Of a stretch of DNA of 22,406 nucleotides, positions 1 to 6,905 are shown piece after piece (positions within the stretch are counted from its first letter, which is position 1; every line of letters begins with the position of its first letter). Position numbers and translations under genes: made by a program. Below the pieces are notes generated by a model. The model saw only the letters and a program-made list of their open reading frames with translations. It ran no database searches and was not told where the DNA came from. This DNA comes from Bacilli bacterium (GTDB lineage: Bacteria; Bacillota_I; Bacilli_A; RF39; UBA660). The DNA lies in contig JAQVZB010000010.1 of NCBI GenBank assembly GCA_029004695.1, positions 1 to 22,406 of the forward strand. The letters run 5' to 3'.

Positions 1-301
1 TTGTTGTTACTTCTAAAGTTAAATTATAATACATCGTTAAGTCAGTTGTACTATTTCCTGTTACCGTAAATGTTTTAGTTCCCCATAAAGCTTCTCTTGG
101 AAACATATCGCTCATGGTTATATTACTTCCCCCAGAATAAGTAATAGTCATAGTTCCACCACCAACTGTTATGGTAGTTCCTGATTCTGAACCAGTAATA
201 TTAGCAGTAAAATAAGCATAACTTAATGCTACTACTAATAAAAATAAATAAAAAATTATTATGATTTTTAATGATTTATTTATTTTTTTTAATTTATTCA
301 T
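1..301 (-). CDS. Exported or surface-anchored protein, N-terminal part only
   Basis: The frame opens at an ATG (299-301) preceded by AGAAAGG and stays open for 100 codons to the left window edge, so the gene is partial. The product starts with a Lys-rich stretch and a hydrophobic segment at about residues 12-30 that ends in SYAYFTA. A Gly/Thr/Ser-rich beta-type sequence follows, with repeated TITV, TMTI and TFTV strands. This layout (short basic N-terminus, one signal/anchor helix, Thr-rich beta domain) resembles camelysin/TasA-like exported proteins of Bacillota, but I see no diagnostic motif, so the family is only a suggestion. It lies 53 bases downstream of the nucleoside phosphorylase gene and has its own extended -10 element. 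Confidence 0.6.
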   Translation of the reverse strand, partial: MNKLKKINKSLKIIIIFYLFLLVVALSYAYFTANITGSESGTTITVGGGTMTITYSGGSNITMSDMFPREALWGTKTFTVTGNSTTDLTMYYNLTLEVTT

Positions 302-330
302 AAATACCTTTCTTTACACTATTTGATTTA

Positions 331-339
331 ATTATAGCA
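331..339 (-). promoter_or_regulatory. Extended -10 promoter for the exported-protein gene
   Basis: On the minus strand the bases read TGCTATAAT, a perfect TGnTATAAT extended -10, about 30 bases upstream of the ATG at 301. No good -35 is visible; that position would overlap the last codons of the upstream nucleoside phosphorylase gene. Confidence 0.55.
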
Positions 340-354
340 TATTAATTTTAATAT

Positions 355-1575
355 TTATTTAATAATAAATAATTTTAAATCTTCTTCGGTAAGTTCAATA
401 TCATAATCTTTAACATAAATTTCTGCTATAACATCTCCTGTATTTACTTTATCTCCTATTTGATGAAGAAGTTTAATTCCGACGGAATGATCAATAATAT
501 CTTCTTTAGTAGTTTTACCCGCTCCTAGTTTTAATGATAATTTAGCACAATTAAGAGCGCTAATTGTATTTATGGTTCCAGCAATATTACTTTTTAATAA
601 TAATACTTTATCACTAACTTTAATACCTTTTAAATCCCCGCCTTGGGTCGTAATCCATTTTTCAAACATTTTATAAGCACTGCCTTTTTTTAGAGCATTA
701 TTAGATAATATTTTAGCATCTTGAACAGAAATCCCTTTAGCCATACTTACAATGTGAGATGCAATTTCGACACTTACTTCTTTTAATTTATTATTTTTTC
801 CCTTTAAAACTTCAATTGCTTCAAGTACTTCAAGAGCGTTACCAATCGAAGATGATAATGGTTCATCCATCGGTGTAATAATGGTTTTTACTTTTTTATT
901 ATAATGATTGCCAATACTAATTACCCACGAAGAAAATATTTCAGCTTCTTCTTTAGTTTTAATTAAAGCTCCACTACCTACTTTAACATCTATTACAATA
1001 TAACTTGCTCCACTAGCTATTTTTTTACTCATAATAGAGCATGCTATTAAAGGGATAGATTCTGTCGTACCACTTACATCTCTAAGAGCATAGATAATTT
1101 TATCTAAAGGAACTAGCATTTCACTTTGAGAACATACCGCTAGACCTATTTTATCAATTTGATTATAAAATTCTTCTTCAGAAATTTGGGTTTTATATCC
1201 CGGAATACTTTCTAATTTATCAATGGTACCACCAGTATAGCCTAAACTTCTACCACTCATTTTAGCCATCGGAATATTCATACTAGCAACAATTGGCGCA
1301 ACGATAAAAGTTGTCGAATCTCCGACTCCTCCCGTTGAATGTTTATCTGATACTTTTTTATTAAAATTATATACTTTACCACTTTTGATAAAAATATCTG
1401 TTAATGATAAAGTTTCATTTAAAGTCATGCCATTAATCGTTATCGCCATTAAAAGAGAACTCATTTGATAATCTTTTATTTCACTTTTATGATAACCATT
1501 AAAAGCCATAAAAAGTTCTTCATATGTTAATTCCTTTTTGTTTTTCTTTTTAGTTATAATGTCTATAATGCTCAT
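355..1575 (-). CDS. pdp: Pyrimidine-nucleoside phosphorylase (thymidine/uridine phosphorylase)
   Basis: This enzyme splits thymidine or uridine with phosphate into free base and (deoxy)ribose-1-phosphate in cytoplasmic pyrimidine salvage. The 406-residue protein carries the family marks: the phosphate-binding KHSTGGVGDSTT at residues 78-89 and the signature SGRxLGxTGGTIDKLES at 107-123. IMSKKIASG at 181-189 and VDVKxGSGA-type residues (IDVKVGSGA, 195-203) follow. The C-terminal GDKVNTGDVI stretch is the usual biotinyl-like lobe. At 406 residues it is a little shorter than the roughly 430 typical of Bacillus Pdp, mainly at the C-terminus. The ATG at 1575 follows AGAGGA. The gene looks monocistronic, with its own promoter at 1599-1627. 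Which nucleoside it prefers cannot be told from sequence alone. Confidence 0.95.
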   Translation of the reverse strand: MSIIDIITKKKNKKELTYEELFMAFNGYHKSEIKDYQMSSLLMAITINGMTLNETLSLTDIFIKSGKVYNFNKKVSDKHSTGGVGDSTTFIVAPIVASMNIPMAKMSGRSLGYTGGTIDKLESIPGYKTQISEEEFYNQIDKIGLAVCSQSEMLVPLDKIIYALRDVSGTTESIPLIACSIMSKKIASGASYIVIDVKVGSGALIKTKEEAEIFSSWVISIGNHYNKKVKTIITPMDEPLSSSIGNALEVLEAIEVLKGKNNKLKEVSVEIASHIVSMAKGISVQDAKILSNNALKKGSAYKMFEKWITTQGGDLKGIKVSDKVLLLKSNIAGTINTISALNCAKLSLKLGAGKTTKEDIIDHSVGIKLLHQIGDKVNTGDVIAEIYVKDYDIELTEEDLKLFIIK

Positions 1576-1598
1576 ACTTATCCTCTTATTCTTTTTGT

Positions 1599-1627
1599 AT
1601 TATACTATAAATTTAATAAATAAACAA
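1599..1627 (-). promoter_or_regulatory. Sigma-A type promoter of the nucleoside phosphorylase gene
   Basis: The minus strand shows TTGTTT (1622-1627), a 17-base spacer and a perfect TATAAT (1599-1604). This lies about 25 bases upstream of the start codon and just downstream of the rplS terminator, so the gene has independent transcription. Confidence 0.65.
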
Positions 1628-1640
1628 CCTTACCGGCAAT

Positions 1641-1666
1641 AAAAAAAAGAGATTATCTTCCTCTTT
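1641..1666 (-). terminator. Weak intrinsic terminator after rplS
   Basis: In the minus-strand transcript AAAGAG (1661-1666) can pair with CTCTTT (1646-1651) across a 9-base loop, and five further U follow, making an unbroken U run of eight. The stem is short and overlaps the rplS stop codon. Confidence 0.5.
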
Positions 1667-1997
1667 CTTTTACTTTATATTCTTTAGACATTTTATCTAA
1701 GAAGTTTAATTTGGCTCTACGAACATAGCCTTTTTTAATAACGGTAATTTTATCGATTAAAGGACTGTTAATAGGAAAGCATCTTTTAATAACAACACTG
1801 CCACTTTTCTTTCTTACGGTAAACATTTCTGAAACCGAACCACCCTTTTTAGATATTACCAGGCCTTCAAAGGCTTGAATTCTTTCTTTTTTTCCTTCTT
1901 TAATCCAAACATCAACTTTAACAGTATCTCCAACTCTAAATTCCGGAGTGTCTTTTTTAATTTGTTTGGCATTAATTTTTTCAATTAAAGGATTCAT
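1653..1997 (-). CDS. rplS: 50S ribosomal protein L19
   Basis: This is bL19, a large-subunit protein at the interface with the 30S subunit. The 114-residue length is normal. The conserved core is visible: FRVGDTVKVDVWIKEG near residues 20-35, RIQAFEGLVI, FTVRK and RxFPINSPLIDKI, then the basic GYVRRAKLNFL stretch. The ATG follows AGAAAGGA. It is the last gene of the rimM-trmD-(unknown)-rplS series, the usual Bacillota order, and it also has a strong promoter of its own with a structured leader just upstream. Confidence 0.98.
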   Translation of the reverse strand: MNPLIEKINAKQIKKDTPEFRVGDTVKVDVWIKEGKKERIQAFEGLVISKKGGSVSEMFTVRKKSGSVVIKRCFPINSPLIDKITVIKKGYVRRAKLNFLDKMSKEYKVKERGR

Positions 1998-2077
1998 TTT
2001 ACATTTCCTTTCTATAATATATATTCTAGAATCATTTATAAATTTAAAGCGGATTATAGAAGTTTTCTTTCAAAAAC
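1998..2077 (-). promoter_or_regulatory. Candidate L19 leader RNA (structured rplS 5' UTR)
   Basis: The predicted rplS transcript has a leader of about 80 nt. TTCTATAAT (2053-2061) is an exact 9-base complement of ATTATAGAA (2010-2018), and the second arm abuts the AGAAAGG Shine-Dalgarno. Between them lies the 10-base palindrome ATTCTAGAAT. An autoregulatory L19 leader in front of rplS is known in Bacillota (an Rfam family). Position and layout fit, but I cannot score it against the covariance model. Confidence 0.45.
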
Positions 2078-2083
2078 AAATAG

Positions 2084-2112
2084 ATTATAACATAGTACTT
2101 TAAGCTTTTCAA
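2084..2112 (-). promoter_or_regulatory. Strong sigma-A promoter for rplS
   Basis: The minus strand reads TTGAAA (2107-2112), a 17-base spacer and TATAAT (2084-2089), with a TG at 2091-2092 giving an extended -10. It starts within the last codons of the preceding unknown gene. Confidence 0.75.
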
Positions 2113-2116
2113 GTAA

Positions 2117-2512
2117 TTATCTTCTTCTATTACTTACTTTTTCATAATTATAAGTTTTAAGTCGCTTTTTTAATTCTGAAGCTAAAAATCTAATCTTTTT
2201 CATATATAAAATAATAGTTTCTTCAGATAAAAATTTTTCATATTTTTTTAAGATTAAACTTCTTAATTTAGCTAAATCATCATATAATAAACTTGTTTGG
2301 TCTTGATTATCATCTTCATTATTTAAATATATTAATATTCTATTAGCTAATTGATCAATTTTGGGCATAATTTTATTTAAATATAATTCATCAATTAATT
2401 TTTGATTATTTAGAATAATCGTTTTTTTATTAATTTCTAATTTTAAATAATTTTTACTTAACTCTCTATTTATTAATTTGTTTTTTTCTTTCTTTTTAAT
2501 TAAATAATACAT
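2117..2512 (-). CDS. Unknown small basic protein in the trmD-rplS operon
   Basis: I do not recognise this 131-residue protein. It is strongly Lys/Leu/Ile-rich with no Cys or Trp, no signal peptide and no membrane segment. Residues about 40-120 look mainly helical, with heptad-like Leu/Ile spacing, and the end is very basic (RRR). The start is convincing: an ATG 11 bases after the trmD stop, behind GGTGGGGG. Its place inside the conserved rimM-trmD-rplS cluster suggests co-transcription with ribosome and tRNA maturation genes. A structural or RNA-binding role would be only a guess. Confidence 0.75.
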   Translation of the reverse strand: MYYLIKKKEKNKLINRELSKNYLKLEINKKTIILNNQKLIDELYLNKIMPKIDQLANRILIYLNNEDDNQDQTSLLYDDLAKLRSLILKKYEKFLSEETIILYMKKIRFLASELKKRLKTYNYEKVSNRRR

Positions 2513-2523
2513 AATCCCCCACC

Positions 2524-3186
2524 TTAATTAATTAAATCCGCTCTTTTTTCTTTCGTTATTCTTATTCTTTCTTCTTCACGGTATTTATTTATTTTTTGAT
2601 GATCTCCAGATAATAATATTTCAGGTACTCTTAATCCCCTAAATTCAGCTGGTTTTGTATATACCGGATAATCTAATAAATTATTATTAAATGATTCACT
2701 ATCTAAACTATCTTCATTTATTACTCCATCAAGCAATCTTGCTACACTATCTAATATTACCATAGCTGGTATTTCACCACCAGTTAAGATATAATCACCA
2801 ATACTAATTATTTCATCAGCTAAGGTTTTAATTCTTTCATCAAAGCCTTCATAATGACCACATATTATTATTAAATGCTTTTTTAAGATTAATTCTTTAG
2901 CTTTTGTTTGCTTATATACTTTTCCCGTCGGACACATTAAGATAATATAAGAATCTTGAGTTTTAATAGCATCTATAGCATTAAAAATTGGTTCGCATCT
3001 TAATACCATTCCAGCTCCACCGCCATAAGGAGTATCATCAACTTGATTATTATTAAGAGGTGAATAATCTCTAAAATTGATTATTTCTATTTCCAGCTTT
3101 TTCTTATCAAGAGCTCTTTTAATAATTGATTCATTTAATATACCATCAAACATCCTAGGAAATAATGATAAAATACTTATTTTCAT
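2524..3186 (-). CDS. trmD: tRNA (guanine-37-N1)-methyltransferase
   Basis: TrmD methylates G37 next to the anticodon of certain tRNAs using S-adenosylmethionine, preventing +1 frameshifting. The 220-residue protein has the SPOUT trefoil-knot signatures: DTPYGGGAGMVLR (51-63), MCPTGK (84-89), ICGHYEGFDERI (108-119) and SIGDYILTGGE (128-138). The C-terminal substrate-binding region has LLSGDHQKI. Its ATG overlaps the rimM TGA (ATGA), implying translational coupling. Confidence 0.97.
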   Translation of the reverse strand: MKISILSLFPRMFDGILNESIIKRALDKKKLEIEIINFRDYSPLNNNQVDDTPYGGGAGMVLRCEPIFNAIDAIKTQDSYIILMCPTGKVYKQTKAKELILKKHLIIICGHYEGFDERIKTLADEIISIGDYILTGGEIPAMVILDSVARLLDGVINEDSLDSESFNNNLLDYPVYTKPAEFRGLRVPEILLSGDHQKINKYREEERIRITKEKRADLIN

Positions 3187-3659
3187 AACATCAATCCTTT
3201 CAAGTTATGGCATTTTATTATTTTATTTTTAAAATTAATGTTTATTATAAAATCACTCTTAAGCGGAATATAAAATTGATTATTTACTTTAATTAATGGG
3301 TTTATACCTGATATAAAATCAGTTACTTTCCCAATTAAATTATCTTTATCATAAACTTCTAAATCAAGTAAATCATTATTTAAATATTCATTATCTGATA
3401 ATTTTAATTCCTTTCGATTTATATATACATCTTGATTTACAAAATTTAAGACTAAATTAATATCTTTAATATTATTTATTTCAATTAAATAATTATTTTT
3501 ATGGAATTTAGATTCAGTTATTAAATAAAAATTATCATTAATAATTATTTTATTATTTTTAACAAATGCTTTTTCTTTCATTTCAAAAGTGGAATTAACC
3601 TTTAACATTCCTTTAATTCCAAAAGTATTAACTATTTTACCAATCAATATTGTTTCCAT
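3183..3659 (-). CDS. rimM: Ribosome maturation factor RimM
   Basis: RimM helps assemble the 30S head around S19 and 16S rRNA. The 158-residue protein has the expected N-terminal beta-barrel (GKIVNTFGIKGMLKV at residues 7-21) and a C-terminal PRC-barrel half, with GKVTDFISGINPLIKVN and FYIPL. It overlaps trmD by four bases. rpsP, which usually sits just upstream in this cluster, is absent; a divergent unknown gene lies there instead. There is no Shine-Dalgarno in front of the ATG, and a -10-like element sits exactly six bases upstream, so the mRNA may be leaderless. Confidence 0.92.
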   Translation of the reverse strand: METILIGKIVNTFGIKGMLKVNSTFEMKEKAFVKNNKIIINDNFYLITESKFHKNNYLIEINNIKDINLVLNFVNQDVYINRKELKLSDNEYLNNDLLDLEVYDKDNLIGKVTDFISGINPLIKVNNQFYIPLKSDFIININFKNKIIKCHNLKGLML

Positions 3660-3665
3660 AAGTAA

Positions 3666-3674
3666 ATTTTAGCA
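3666..3674 (-). promoter_or_regulatory. Extended -10 element placed for a leaderless rimM mRNA
   Basis: The minus strand reads TGCTAAAAT and then six bases (TTACTT) before the rimM ATG. Initiation seven bases after the -10 would start the transcript at the A of the ATG. No convincing -35 is seen. Confidence 0.4.
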
Positions 3675-3726
3675 TATTTTTGATATTTAATAAATAAGTA
3701 TTAATAAGTAGTAATATAGAAAGGAA

Positions 3727-4389
3727 ATGATAATAATAAGAGAAAAAGAAAGTGGTTATGGTTTAGTTATAGCAATTCTTTTAATAATTATTATGGTATT
3801 AATAAGTTATATTGCCTATAACAAAGGACTAGATAAAAATAAGAAAAAAGATTTAATTACTACGAAAGTAGAAACAACGACGACAAATTTAAAAACTACT
3901 CCGATTAGCCGAGAATATACTTATAATAATATTTGTGATGATGTCTTACCATGTTCAAAAGAAATAACAACTATTGATGATTTAATTATAAGATTAGAAA
4001 GTAATGAAAATAAGCATAAAATAATTCTTACTGGTTTAATCGAAAAAAATATTGAACTTGAACAATTTATTAGCTTAAGAATAATTGATAATAAATTTTT
4101 TATTATTAAATCATTGGAAAAAGATAAAAAAGAAAGTCATATTTTAACTTTATATGATGATAAATTTAATAAACTAGATCTTCTTGATATGAATATTTAT
4201 AAACCGGAAAGTTATGATAATTTAAATTTAATCTATTATACCTATAATATTGAGTGTCCAGATAACCAAGATGAATATTTTATTAAAGAAACAGCCATCA
4301 TAAGTGAAAATGGTTTTGAAATTACTTCTTCAAATAAAGGGCCAATAAAAACCGACGGCATTATATGTAAAAAAATTACCACTAACTAA
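3727..4389 (+). CDS. Unknown single-pass membrane protein with extracellular Cys-containing domain
   Basis: I do not recognise this 220-residue protein. It has a short charged N-terminus, one transmembrane helix at about residues 12-31, a Lys/Thr linker (about 34-60, including a TTTT run) and then a domain of about 155 residues outside the membrane. That domain has four Cys: C70 and C76 in CDDVLPC, one in IECPDN and one in the final IICKK. Two disulfides are plausible. The ATG follows GAAAGGA with an unusually short gap of two to three bases, and no better start exists nearby. It stands alone, divergent from rimM and ended by a hairpin at 4378-4399. Similar one-TM, Thr-linker proteins occur elsewhere in this window (8745-9131), but they do not look homologous. 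Confidence 0.75.
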   Translation: MIIIREKESGYGLVIAILLIIIMVLISYIAYNKGLDKNKKKDLITTKVETTTTNLKTTPISREYTYNNICDDVLPCSKEITTIDDLIIRLESNENKHKIILTGLIEKNIELEQFISLRIIDNKFFIIKSLEKDKKESHILTLYDDKFNKLDLLDMNIYKPESYDNLNLIYYTYNIECPDNQDEYFIKETAIISENGFEITSSNKGPIKTDGIICKKITTN

Positions 4390-4399
4390 GTGGTTTTTT
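4378..4399. terminator. Bidirectional intrinsic terminator
   Basis: ACCACT (4378-4383) pairs with AGTGGT (4389-4394) over a five-base loop, followed by T on the plus strand (to 4399) and preceded by an A run that serves the minus strand. It separates two convergent genes and overlaps both ends. Confidence 0.7.
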
Positions 4400-5096
4400 A
4401 TTCATAAAATATTTTTTCAATATATAAATTATCAGTTACATCTTTATATTTATTAAACTTTTCTTTCGTATCAGCAATATAACCTAATAATAAGGTTTTT
4501 TCTTTTATATTTTTCATTTTAATAATATTATAATATTCTATATCAATACTAATAAAATCTGAAGTAATCGTAAAATTTGCAAAATAATTTAATAAATTAA
4601 TTTTTTTCAATTTATTACTTTTAGACATTATTTCGCCAATTATATAATTAGGCCGATTTTTATTATACCATCTGATAATTAAAGAATTACTACTTATTAT
4701 AGCAAACTCTCCTGAGTAATTGTCTAATAATTTAACTAATTCTTTTTGTAAATGATTTCTACACTCTAAGGTTTTAGGATGGATTATTATTGGTACTTTA
4801 CCATTAACCAGTCTTAATATCTCTTCTAAGGTAGGAATATAATATTTATTTAAATATAATAATTCTTCATAAGTAGTCATACTTATTTTATCTTTTAAAT
4901 GCATTAATCTAGTTAAATCACTATCATTATATACTACCAAAACATTATCTTTTGTTAATCTAATTTTTAAATTTAAAATTAAATTATTTTTTAATGCTTC
5001 ATTAAATGATTCAAGAGTATTTTCAAAGATATTTATATTATCATAAATTCCTTTATTAGAAATATAGTTAATTTTTAAAAACTCCAAGTCCTTCAT
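4398..5096 (-). CDS. GDPD-fold protein with degenerate active site (probable pseudoenzyme)
   Basis: The 232-residue protein aligns with the start of glycerophosphodiester phosphodiesterases: FENTLESFNEALKNN matches the ENT-containing helix, and LTKDNVLVVYND matches LTKDGxLVVxHD. The catalytic positions, however, are all changed. The HRG motif is NKG (14-16), the metal-binding ELDV is NLKI (42-45), the HD pair is ND (57-58), and the later IEIK strand reads IHPK (105-108). Only E25 of ENT remains. The TIM-barrel length is normal and the frame is intact, so this is more likely a repurposed or inactive fold than a decaying gene. No signal peptide is present. The ATG follows TAGGTGAGG. Confidence 0.72.
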   Translation of the reverse strand: MKDLEFLKINYISNKGIYDNINIFENTLESFNEALKNNLILNLKIRLTKDNVLVVYNDSDLTRLMHLKDKISMTTYEELLYLNKYYIPTLEEILRLVNGKVPIIIHPKTLECRNHLQKELVKLLDNYSGEFAIISSNSLIIRWYNKNRPNYIIGEIMSKSNKLKKINLLNYFANFTITSDFISIDIEYYNIIKMKNIKEKTLLLGYIADTKEKFNKYKDVTDNLYIEKIFYE

Positions 5097-5112
5097 GACC
5101 TCACCTACTTTT

Positions 5113-5141
5113 ATTATATAAAAAAAGACTTTAAAAGTCTA
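5113..5141 (-). promoter_or_regulatory. Promoter of the GDPD-like gene, embedded in a terminator
   Basis: The minus strand shows TAGACT (5136-5141; four of six matches to TTGACA), 17 bases and a perfect TATAAT (5113-5118). The spacer is the stem-loop and U-run of the upstream gene's terminator. Confidence 0.45.
5119..5140 (-). terminator. Intrinsic terminator after the SpoU methyltransferase gene
   Basis: On the minus strand AGACTT and AAGTCT form a six-base stem with a three-base loop (5126-5140), followed by seven T. It overlaps the stop codon of the methyltransferase. Confidence 0.7.
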
Positions 5142-5855
5142 TTTATTTAATTCATACATTAAAATACTTGCTGATATACTAGCATTTAGGCTTTCACATT
5201 TAGCATTCATCTTAATATATAATTTCTTATCGCATAATTTTATGATATTTTTATTTATTCCTTTAGCTTCACTACCAATTATTAAAGCATGTTTAGCTTT
5301 AGATTCAAAATTTGGTAAAACTCCTCCCTTAACATCGGTTCCATATATTAAATAATTAGCTTTTTTTAACTTTTCAAGATAAGGAATTATATCATTAATA
5401 ATAATATTTATATTAAATAACATTCCTTCTGTAGCTCTTACTACTTTAGGATTATATAATGAAACACTTTCTTTACTTATAATTATCGTATCATAATTAA
5501 AAGCTACTGCTGATCTTATAATAGTTCCTAAATTTCCTGGGTCTTTGATATCATCTAGAAGTAAAACATTACCTTTAATTTCTTTTTCTTTCAAGGCATA
5601 ACAAAGCCCAATAACTTTAGGAGGATTAGTTAAATTAGTTATTTTTTTCAAAACTTTTTCACTAACATAAATTACTTCTCCATACATATTTTCTTCTTTA
5701 TCAAGTAAATATATTTCTTTAATATAATTATTTTTTATTGCTTCATCTACTAAATGTTTTCCTTCAACAATAAACAAACTATGACTTTCAATATATTTTT
5801 TATCTTTTAATTTTATTAATAACTTAATTTTTGAATTATGAATAGATTCAATCAT
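5139..5855 (-). CDS. TrmH/SpoU family RNA 2'-O-methyltransferase
   Basis: SpoU-class SPOUT enzymes methylate ribose 2'-OH groups in rRNA or tRNA. The 238-residue protein has an N-terminal substrate-binding domain (about 1-90) and the three catalytic motifs: motif 1 DPGNLGTIIRS (105-115), motif 2 GSEAKG (194-199) and motif 3 ESLNASIS (221-228). Its length and N-terminal domain resemble the B. subtilis YsgA/23S-rRNA type rather than the shorter TrmL. The exact target nucleotide cannot be told. It is the last gene of the der operon, starting 26 bases after the metallopeptidase stop behind AGAGGA. Confidence 0.9.
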   Translation of the reverse strand: MIESIHNSKIKLLIKLKDKKYIESHSLFIVEGKHLVDEAIKNNYIKEIYLLDKEENMYGEVIYVSEKVLKKITNLTNPPKVIGLCYALKEKEIKGNVLLLDDIKDPGNLGTIIRSAVAFNYDTIIISKESVSLYNPKVVRATEGMLFNINIIINDIIPYLEKLKKANYLIYGTDVKGGVLPNFESKAKHALIIGSEAKGINKNIIKLCDKKLYIKMNAKCESLNASISASILMYELNK

Positions 5856-5881
5856 AAATTAGTTTCCTCTCTATAGTATAT

Positions 5882-6517
5882 TTATTTTAATAATTTTCTA
5901 GCTTGCTTATAATAAGGATAAAATTGAGCTACATAATTCCAATAATCCTTAGAATGATTCATATATTCAAAATGACATAATTCATGAATGATAACATAAT
6001 CAATTAAATTAATATCTTTAGTAATTAATTCGATATTTAAAGTTATACTCATACTTTTTTTATTACATACTCCCCATCTAGATGTCATTTTTCTTACTTT
6101 AAGAGTAAATTCTGGAATATCAGAAAACAATGGTTTAATTCTTTTTATACGGTTATTAAAAATATCTTTAGCATTACGATAAATACATTTTTGAGCCTCT
6201 TCTTTATTTTTAGCATAAATATAATTGTTATCTATATAGGCTTTAGTATCTGTAATAATTAATATTAAATTATTACCTAAGTATTTTAAATCTTCATTTT
6301 TCTTTTCTAACTTTTTTTCATACATCTTAATTATACTAACTGAGTTTTCTTTTAATAATCTTGAAATATAATTAACAGATATTAATCTACTAGCACTAAC
6401 ATATATTTTCAAATCATCTTTAACCCGAAAATAAATATTTTTAATTTTTTTGCGCTCTATTATATAAATATATTCTTTATTATTAAGAATAATTTTATTT
6501 TCAAATTTTTTATTCAT
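5882..6517 (-). CDS. YgjP-like (DUF45/COG1451) zinc metallopeptidase
   Basis: The 211-residue protein belongs to the YgjP/SprT-like group. It carries HELCH at 178-182 (two zinc His and the catalytic Glu), a third ligand H188 in MNHSKDYW, and the conserved SRWGVC stretch at 146-151. The N-terminal half (beta strands, IYFRVK and IYVSAS) is typical of the family. No signal peptide or membrane helix is seen, so it should be cytoplasmic. The physiological substrate of this family in Bacillota is not established. It begins four bases after the preceding gene's stop with only a weak TAGG ribosome site, suggesting translational coupling. Confidence 0.88.
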   Translation of the reverse strand: MNKKFENKIILNNKEYIYIIERKKIKNIYFRVKDDLKIYVSASRLISVNYISRLLKENSVSIIKMYEKKLEKKNEDLKYLGNNLILIITDTKAYIDNNYIYAKNKEEAQKCIYRNAKDIFNNRIKRIKPLFSDIPEFTLKVRKMTSRWGVCNKKSMSITLNIELITKDINLIDYVIIHELCHFEYMNHSKDYWNYVAQFYPYYKQARKLLK

Positions 6518-6521
6518 AAAC

Positions 6522-6905
6522 CTATTGAGTAACTACTGGAGGAGTATCTTGAGGGACTAATGGAATAGTAGAATCTGGAGGATTATTATTTAAAGAATAT
6601 ATGACTTCATATGAAATTACATTCACCATTGGTGGATAAGTCTCTAAAATTTTATTTTCAGCCTGAATTTTTAAAATGTCCCCTACTTTAAGTCCTTCAT
6701 TTAAGGTAATTGATATTTCTTGATAACCACTAATTAATTTATTACTTGAAAATGGTTTTATTAAATAACTTTGCTTATTAACATTAATTATAACAGCATA
6801 AAATTCGATTTTGGCATTTTTATTCTCAATATTCCATAATATAAAGATTGCGACAAAGATTATTAAAAAGGAAAAAATAAATAATAATAGCGTTTTTTTA
6901 TTCAT
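6522..6905 (-). CDS. DUF3221-like membrane-anchored small protein
   Basis: A 127-residue product starting at the ATG at 6905, which sits five bases after GAGGTGAT; a GTG nine bases earlier lies inside that ribosome site and is a poor start. The protein has one N-terminal membrane helix (about 3-23). An OB-like domain follows, with FYAVIINVN, ISITLNEGLKVGDILKIQ and the phrase ILETYPPMVNVISYEVI. The last resembles the (L/A)ESYPxQ ending of DUF3221 (YobA-type) domains. A Pro-rich tail (about 105-127) follows. The start overlaps the der stop by eight bases (ATGAATAA), so it is translationally coupled to der. Function unknown; the DUF3221 link rests on pattern only. Confidence 0.7.
   Translation of the reverse strand: MNKKTLLLFIFSFLIIFVAIFILWNIENKNAKIEFYAVIINVNKQSYLIKPFSSNKLISGYQEISITLNEGLKVGDILKIQAENKILETYPPMVNVISYEVIYSLNNNPPDSTIPLVPQDTPPVVTQ

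Noticed and set aside
3183..3186. Possible use of TGA as Trp (Mycoplasma-type code)
   Set aside because: rimM ends at a TGA that overlaps the trmD start, and conserved Trp residues I checked (cca end, peptide 1) use TGG, so the standard bacterial code fits.
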